Source of the DNA: Planctomycetota bacterium
GTDB taxonomy: Bacteria > Planctomycetota > Phycisphaerae > Phycisphaerales > UBA1924
Length of the DNA stretch: 6,602 bases
Assembly: GCA_023429345.1 (NCBI GenBank)
Contig: JAEYVB010000373.1
Location: 1-6,602 of the forward strand
Direction: 5' to 3'
This document shows, piece by piece, positions 3,596 to 6,602 of this stretch; within the stretch, counting starts at the first letter, position 1; each line of letters opens with the position of its first letter. The notes under the pieces are model-generated. The model ran no database searches, had not been told where the DNA came from, and saw only the letters and a list, made by a program, of their open reading frames with translations. The position numbers were made by a program, and so were the translations under genes.

Positions 3596-5905
3596 ATGAA
3601 CCCCCACGCGTTCCTGACCGGCCTGATCGCTCTCCTCCTGGTCCTCACGCCCGCGCGGGCCGACGATGCGGCGCGGGCGGAGTTGGAGTCGGTGCTGGGG
3701 GCGATGAGCAGGGCGGTGCTGGCGGGCGACAAGGATGCCTACCTTGAGCACGTGTCGCACCGCGACCCGTGGTTCGCGATGGAGCAGGAGCACTGGGCCG
3801 ACCAGCTCGAGAAGGCGAAGCCGACGCTCTTCACGCTGACGATCGGGGACGGCCCGACGACGTTCCAGACCACGGTCGCCGAGTTCCCCCTGATGGTCGC
3901 GTGGCGGATCGAGACGGGGCCGAAGACTAGCTGGGGCGCCGGGGGCGAGGAGCGGTGGGTTCGCTTCCCCACGGTGACCTTCCGCAAGTACGGCGACCGG
4001 TGGCAGTTCTGCGGCGAGAAGTGGGAGTACAAGCGCGGGCCCAACCTGATCGTGCGCTACCTGCCGGGGTCGGAGGGGGTGGTCGAGGATGTGCTGAAGG
4101 CGTTCCCGATCGCCAAGGCGCACGACGATGAGTTCTTCGGCATCCAGAACGACAAGCCGCAGGTGATCCAGCTCTACCAGTCGATGGACCACCTGAAGGC
4201 CACGGTCTACCTGAACATGCCGGATCACATCCTCGGCGGGTGGAACGAGCCGGGCGAGTCGATCAAGTTCATGCACAACTACACGTCGGGGGACGGCTGG
4301 AAGTACGCCTTCGCCCACGAGTACGGCCACGTGGCGACGTGGGAGCTGGGGGAGAACGCGGTGGGCATCCCCTGGTGGGTCGCCGAGGGCGCGGCCGAGC
4401 TGGCGGCGCAGACGTTCCGTCCCGAGCACTGGCGCAACGGCGACCGGGAGATCCGCCGGCTGCACAAGGAGGGGAAGCTCCCGAGCTTCGCGCAGCTGGC
4501 CGACTACCTCACGACCGAGCCGCCGCTCAAGGGCCTCGCCTACACGCAGGGCCACCACATGCTCTCGTTCATCGACACGACCTGGGGCAAGGAGGGCCGC
4601 AACCGGTGGCTCCGCGAGGTGGCGGCCGGGCGGTCCCTGGATGAGGCGTGCCGGGCGGTGATGGAGATCGACTTCGCGACGCTCGACCAGCGCTGGCGGG
4701 CGACGCTGGACGGGCCGGCGGAGCCCGAGCGGGTCCCCGACCCCGCGACGATCGAGGTCAAGCCGGTCAGGCCGGCGCCGGTCGGGGCTGCCCCCGCGGG
4801 GGAGCCGGCGGATCCCGCGGTGCGCGCCGGCGTCGAGGCGGCGCTCAAGGCCCTCGAGGCGGCGGTCGCGGCCCGCGACGAGAAGGCCTTTCTCGCGGGC
4901 AACGACACGGGCGACCCGGTCTTCGCGATGGAGCAGAAGAACTGGTTCGCCGATGTGCTGCGCACGGCCCCGGAACGCTTCGAGATCGCGCTCGAGGGTG
5001 AGCCCGTGCTCCGCGCCGACGGCTCGGCGGCGGCGAAGGTGCGCACGACTTGGCAGATGCCCGGCGCGAAGGAGCGGTTCGTCTCGCTGCCCACGCGCTT
5101 CGCGCGCTCCGGGTCGGGGTGGCTCTACGCGGGCGAGGACTGGCGGGTGAAGGAGCGGGACAACGTCCGCGTCCTGTACATGGGGTCGGGGCTGGACGAG
5201 GTCGCCGAGAAGGTCATCGATCTCCTTCCCGACATCCGCCGCCACGTGCACGAGGGGTTCGAACTTTCTGAGCACAAGCCGATTACCGAGCGGCTGCAGG
5301 AGGTGAAGCTCTACCCCACCATGAAGCACCTGCAGTACTCGATCTACCCGAGCTACGAGGACGGCCTGGGCGGATGGAACGAGCCGGGCGAGTCTATCAA
5401 GCTCCTCACGCGGGCCGGGAGCAGCGCGGGGTATCTGAAGACGCTTCTTGCGCACGAGTACGGCCACGTGGCCAGCTTCGAGCTCGGGCCCAGGGCCAAC
5501 GACATGGCGTGGTGGATCCTCGAGGGCGTCGCGGAGCTGGCCGCGGCCGAGTACACCGGAAGCGGGCGCCAGGTGGACCGCATGGTCCGCCGCTGGAAGG
5601 ACACGGGCAACCTCATCGAGTGGCACCGGCTGGCGGATTTCCGCGGCGAGGCGACCAACCACTCGGGGCACGTCTACAACCAGGGCCACCACATGCTGGC
5701 ATACATCACCAAGACCTTCGGGCGCACCAAGCGCAACGACTGGATGCGGGCGATGGCCACCGGCGCGAGCCTGGACGACGCGACCAGGAGGGTCCTCGGA
5801 CTGAGCTTCGACGAGCTCGACGCGGACTGGCGGGCGAGCATCGACGAGCCGGCGGCGGCCAAGGCGGCCCCGGAGCCGGTGGGGGCGACGCAGCACCAGG
5901 AGTGA
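3596..5905 (+). CDS. Exported protein with two tandem NTF2-like plus gluzincin (peptidase MA-like) metalloprotease units
   Basis: This is a 769-residue protein predicted to be a secreted or periplasmic zinc peptidase. Residues 1-22 are a signal peptide (FLTGLIALLLVLTPARA, cleavage before Asp23). Unit 1 has an NTF2/SnoaL-like domain (about 27-147, with FAMEQ and a GDRWQFCGEKW strand) and a protease domain (about 150-375) with HEYGH at 241-245 and WWVAEGAAE, whose Glu264 gives HEXXH-X18-E. A Pro/Ala-rich linker spans 377-405. Unit 2 repeats the order: NTF2-like about 409-520, protease about 523-750, HEYGH at 620-624 and Glu643, again X18. Both zinc sites look intact. Shared segments include GGWNEPGESIK and QGHHM. 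The frame stays open upstream to 2108, but that stretch is antisense to the dockerin genes; ATG 3596 is chosen because the signal peptide begins there. Substrates are unknown. The NTF2-like assignment is less certain than the peptidase one. Confidence 0.9.
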   Translation: MNPHAFLTGLIALLLVLTPARADDAARAELESVLGAMSRAVLAGDKDAYLEHVSHRDPWFAMEQEHWADQLEKAKPTLFTLTIGDGPTTFQTTVAEFPLMVAWRIETGPKTSWGAGGEERWVRFPTVTFRKYGDRWQFCGEKWEYKRGPNLIVRYLPGSEGVVEDVLKAFPIAKAHDDEFFGIQNDKPQVIQLYQSMDHLKATVYLNMPDHILGGWNEPGESIKFMHNYTSGDGWKYAFAHEYGHVATWELGENAVGIPWWVAEGAAELAAQTFRPEHWRNGDREIRRLHKEGKLPSFAQLADYLTTEPPLKGLAYTQGHHMLSFIDTTWGKEGRNRWLREVAAGRSLDEACRAVMEIDFATLDQRWRATLDGPAEPERVPDPATIEVKPVRPAPVGAAPAGEPADPAVRAGVEAALKALEAAVAARDEKAFLAGNDTGDPVFAMEQKNWFADVLRTAPERFEIALEGEPVLRADGSAAAKVRTTWQMPGAKERFVSLPTRFARSGSGWLYAGEDWRVKERDNVRVLYMGSGLDEVAEKVIDLLPDIRRHVHEGFELSEHKPITERLQEVKLYPTMKHLQYSIYPSYEDGLGGWNEPGESIKLLTRAGSSAGYLKTLLAHEYGHVASFELGPRANDMAWWILEGVAELAAAEYTGSGRQVDRMVRRWKDTGNLIEWHRLADFRGEATNHSGHVYNQGHHMLAYITKTFGRTKRNDWMRAMATGASLDDATRRVLGLSFDELDADWRASIDEPAAAKAAPEPVGATQHQE
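3665..5851 (+). repeat. Intragenic tandem duplication (two units of about 350 residues) in the metalloprotease gene
   Basis: Residues about 24-376 and 407-752 align as two copies with the same order of landmarks: FAMEQ, GGWNEPGESIK, HEYGHV, a WW..EG.AELAA block, QGHHM and a closing LD..WRA. Overall similarity is moderate, so the duplication is old. A Pro/Ala-rich linker separates the copies. The landmark positions are 4235-4267 and 5369-5401 for GGWNEPGESIK, and 4316-4330 and 5453-5467 for HEYGH. Confidence 0.85.
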
Positions 5906-5929
5906 GCCGCGCGGGAGCGGGGCTGCGAC

Positions 5930-6602
5930 TTAGTGATGGCCGCCGGACTTCGGCTCGGCCTTGGCGTGCGAGCCCTTCTTGGCCCCGGCCTTGGGGGCCT
6001 TGGCGTGCGAGTCCTTCTTCGCGGGGCCGTGGGCCTTGTCCCCAGCGTGGACGGCCGCGGCCTTGGTCGGGAGGAGCGAGGGCACAGGTGGTTCGGGGGA
6101 GCGGATGAACAGGACGTACATCCAGACGCACCCGCCGAGGAAGGCCAGCCAGAGCGCGTTCCAGCCGACGATGTCGCGCACGTGCTGGGGCTTGTCGCGG
6201 AGCGGGGCCGAGATGGCGGCGCAGGCGGCGAGCAGCGGGCGGAGCACGGGCTCGAGCGTGAGCCGGCGTCGTGGCCGCGGCTCCGGCGCGGGCTCGGGCT
6301 CGGGGATGGCCGCGGGCGTCGGGGCCAGCTCCGGCACGGGCTCGGGCGCGGTCTCGGGCGCGGCTTCGGGCGGGGCGGCGGCGGCCTGCACCGCGCCGGC
6401 GAGCGTCTCGGCATCCTCCTCGGGCGCGGGCTCGGCGGCGAGTTCGGTCGAGATCAGCTCATCGGCGAGGCCGGCGAGTTCCTGGTCGAGGCTCTCGATC
6501 CGGGAGGCATCCTCCGGGGGCGACGGGCGCTTCGTCGGTTCGACGGCCGGGGCGACGAAGTCCGGGGGCAACTCGAGTTCGGCGGACTCGGGGGGCGTGG
6601 GG
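5930..6602 (-). CDS. One-helix membrane protein with Pro/Glu/Ala-rich region and Lys/Ala/His-rich tail, N-terminus outside the window
   Basis: I do not recognise this protein. The frame is open to the window edge (223 visible residues) with no ATG or convincing start; the only candidate is a TTG at 6569-6571 without a clear ribosome site, so the true start probably lies beyond 6602. A long low-complexity region rich in Pro, Glu and Ala (PEP/PAP runs, probably disordered) ends in RPRRR. An amphipathic stretch and then one membrane helix follow (VGWNALWLAFLGGCVWMYVLFI, about 6104-6169). The tail after it is basic and low in complexity, with K, A, G and H and a duplicated KK.SHAKA unit, ending GGHH. 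It ends in TAA, 24 bp from the convergent protease gene. The composition suggests a membrane-anchored scaffold or a protein binding a polyanion, but this is speculation. GC-rich low-complexity coding could in principle be spurious; the helix and the in-frame tail repeats argue that it is real. Confidence 0.7.
   Translation of the reverse strand, partial: PTPPESAELELPPDFVAPAVEPTKRPSPPEDASRIESLDQELAGLADELISTELAAEPAPEEDAETLAGAVQAAAAPPEAAPETAPEPVPELAPTPAAIPEPEPAPEPRPRRRLTLEPVLRPLLAACAAISAPLRDKPQHVRDIVGWNALWLAFLGGCVWMYVLFIRSPEPPVPSLLPTKAAAVHAGDKAHGPAKKDSHAKAPKAGAKKGSHAKAEPKSGGHH
5957..6019 (-). repeat. Two near-identical 24-bp direct repeats in the basic tail
   Basis: Segments 5957-5980 and 5996-6019 match at 23 of 24 bases, with a period of 39 bp (13 codons). 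They encode the two KK(D/G)SHAKA units of the tail of the membrane protein. The in-frame period suggests a recent duplication kept as protein sequence. Confidence 0.85.

Noticed and set aside
3563..5896. Long minus-strand frame opposite the metalloprotease gene
   Set aside because: It is an antisense shadow: composition dominated by Arg, Leu, Val and Pro, no recognisable motif, while the plus strand has two complete HEXXH domains.
5906..5929. Gap between the convergent protease and membrane protein genes examined for a terminator
   Set aside because: It is GC-rich but has no convincing stem and no T run.
6569..6571. TTG as the start of the membrane protein
   Set aside because: The frame continues open with similar Pro/Glu-rich sequence to the window edge, and no Shine-Dalgarno is evident, so the gene is better treated as incomplete.

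Overview
The window is a GC-rich bacterial fragment with six protein-coding genes, two of them cut by the window edges. I see no tRNA, rRNA, CRISPR array, transposase or integrase gene. Two neighbouring secreted proteins end in paired Cys-containing repeats of the form YANCDGST..P.LN..DF.CF..RF..G. Repeats of this kind ('GC-type dockerin') are characteristic of Planctomycetota, especially Phycisphaerae-like lineages. Together with the GC content and the secreted metalloprotease, this points to a planctomycete. The assignment is an inference from protein features, not from a marker gene.

Layout. (1) Positions 1-991, plus strand: 3' part of sucD, the alpha subunit of succinyl-CoA ligase (TCA cycle), with unusual extra loops. 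(2) Positions 1016-3472, minus strand: a run read from right to left, made of a secreted dockerin-type protein with a polyproline linker (2555-3469), a paralogue of it (1589-2467), and a cytoplasmic DUF488 protein (1016-1579). The DUF488 gene starts 9 nt after the paralogue's stop codon, so translational coupling is likely. (3) Positions 3473-3595: a 123-bp divergent intergenic region. (4) Positions 3596-5905, plus strand: a 769-residue exported protein made of two tandem copies of an NTF2-like domain plus a gluzincin-type (peptidase MA-like) metalloprotease domain. Both copies keep HEXXH-X18-E. (5) Positions 5930-6602, minus strand: an incomplete one-helix membrane protein with a Pro/Glu/Ala-rich N-terminal region and a Lys/Ala/His-rich tail. 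No stretch over 300 bases lacks a gene.

How they fit together: sucD is core metabolism and seems unrelated to the rest. The middle of the window encodes exported proteins, namely two surface or secreted dockerin-type proteins and, divergently, a double-headed protease. Shared function is possible but not shown.

The most interesting signal is inside sucD. An extra segment of about 22 codons (326-391), absent from E. coli SucD as I recall it, contains two adjacent perfect palindromes and breaks sharply with the C-ending codon use of the rest of the gene. It looks like a palindromic element inserted in frame into an essential metabolic gene.
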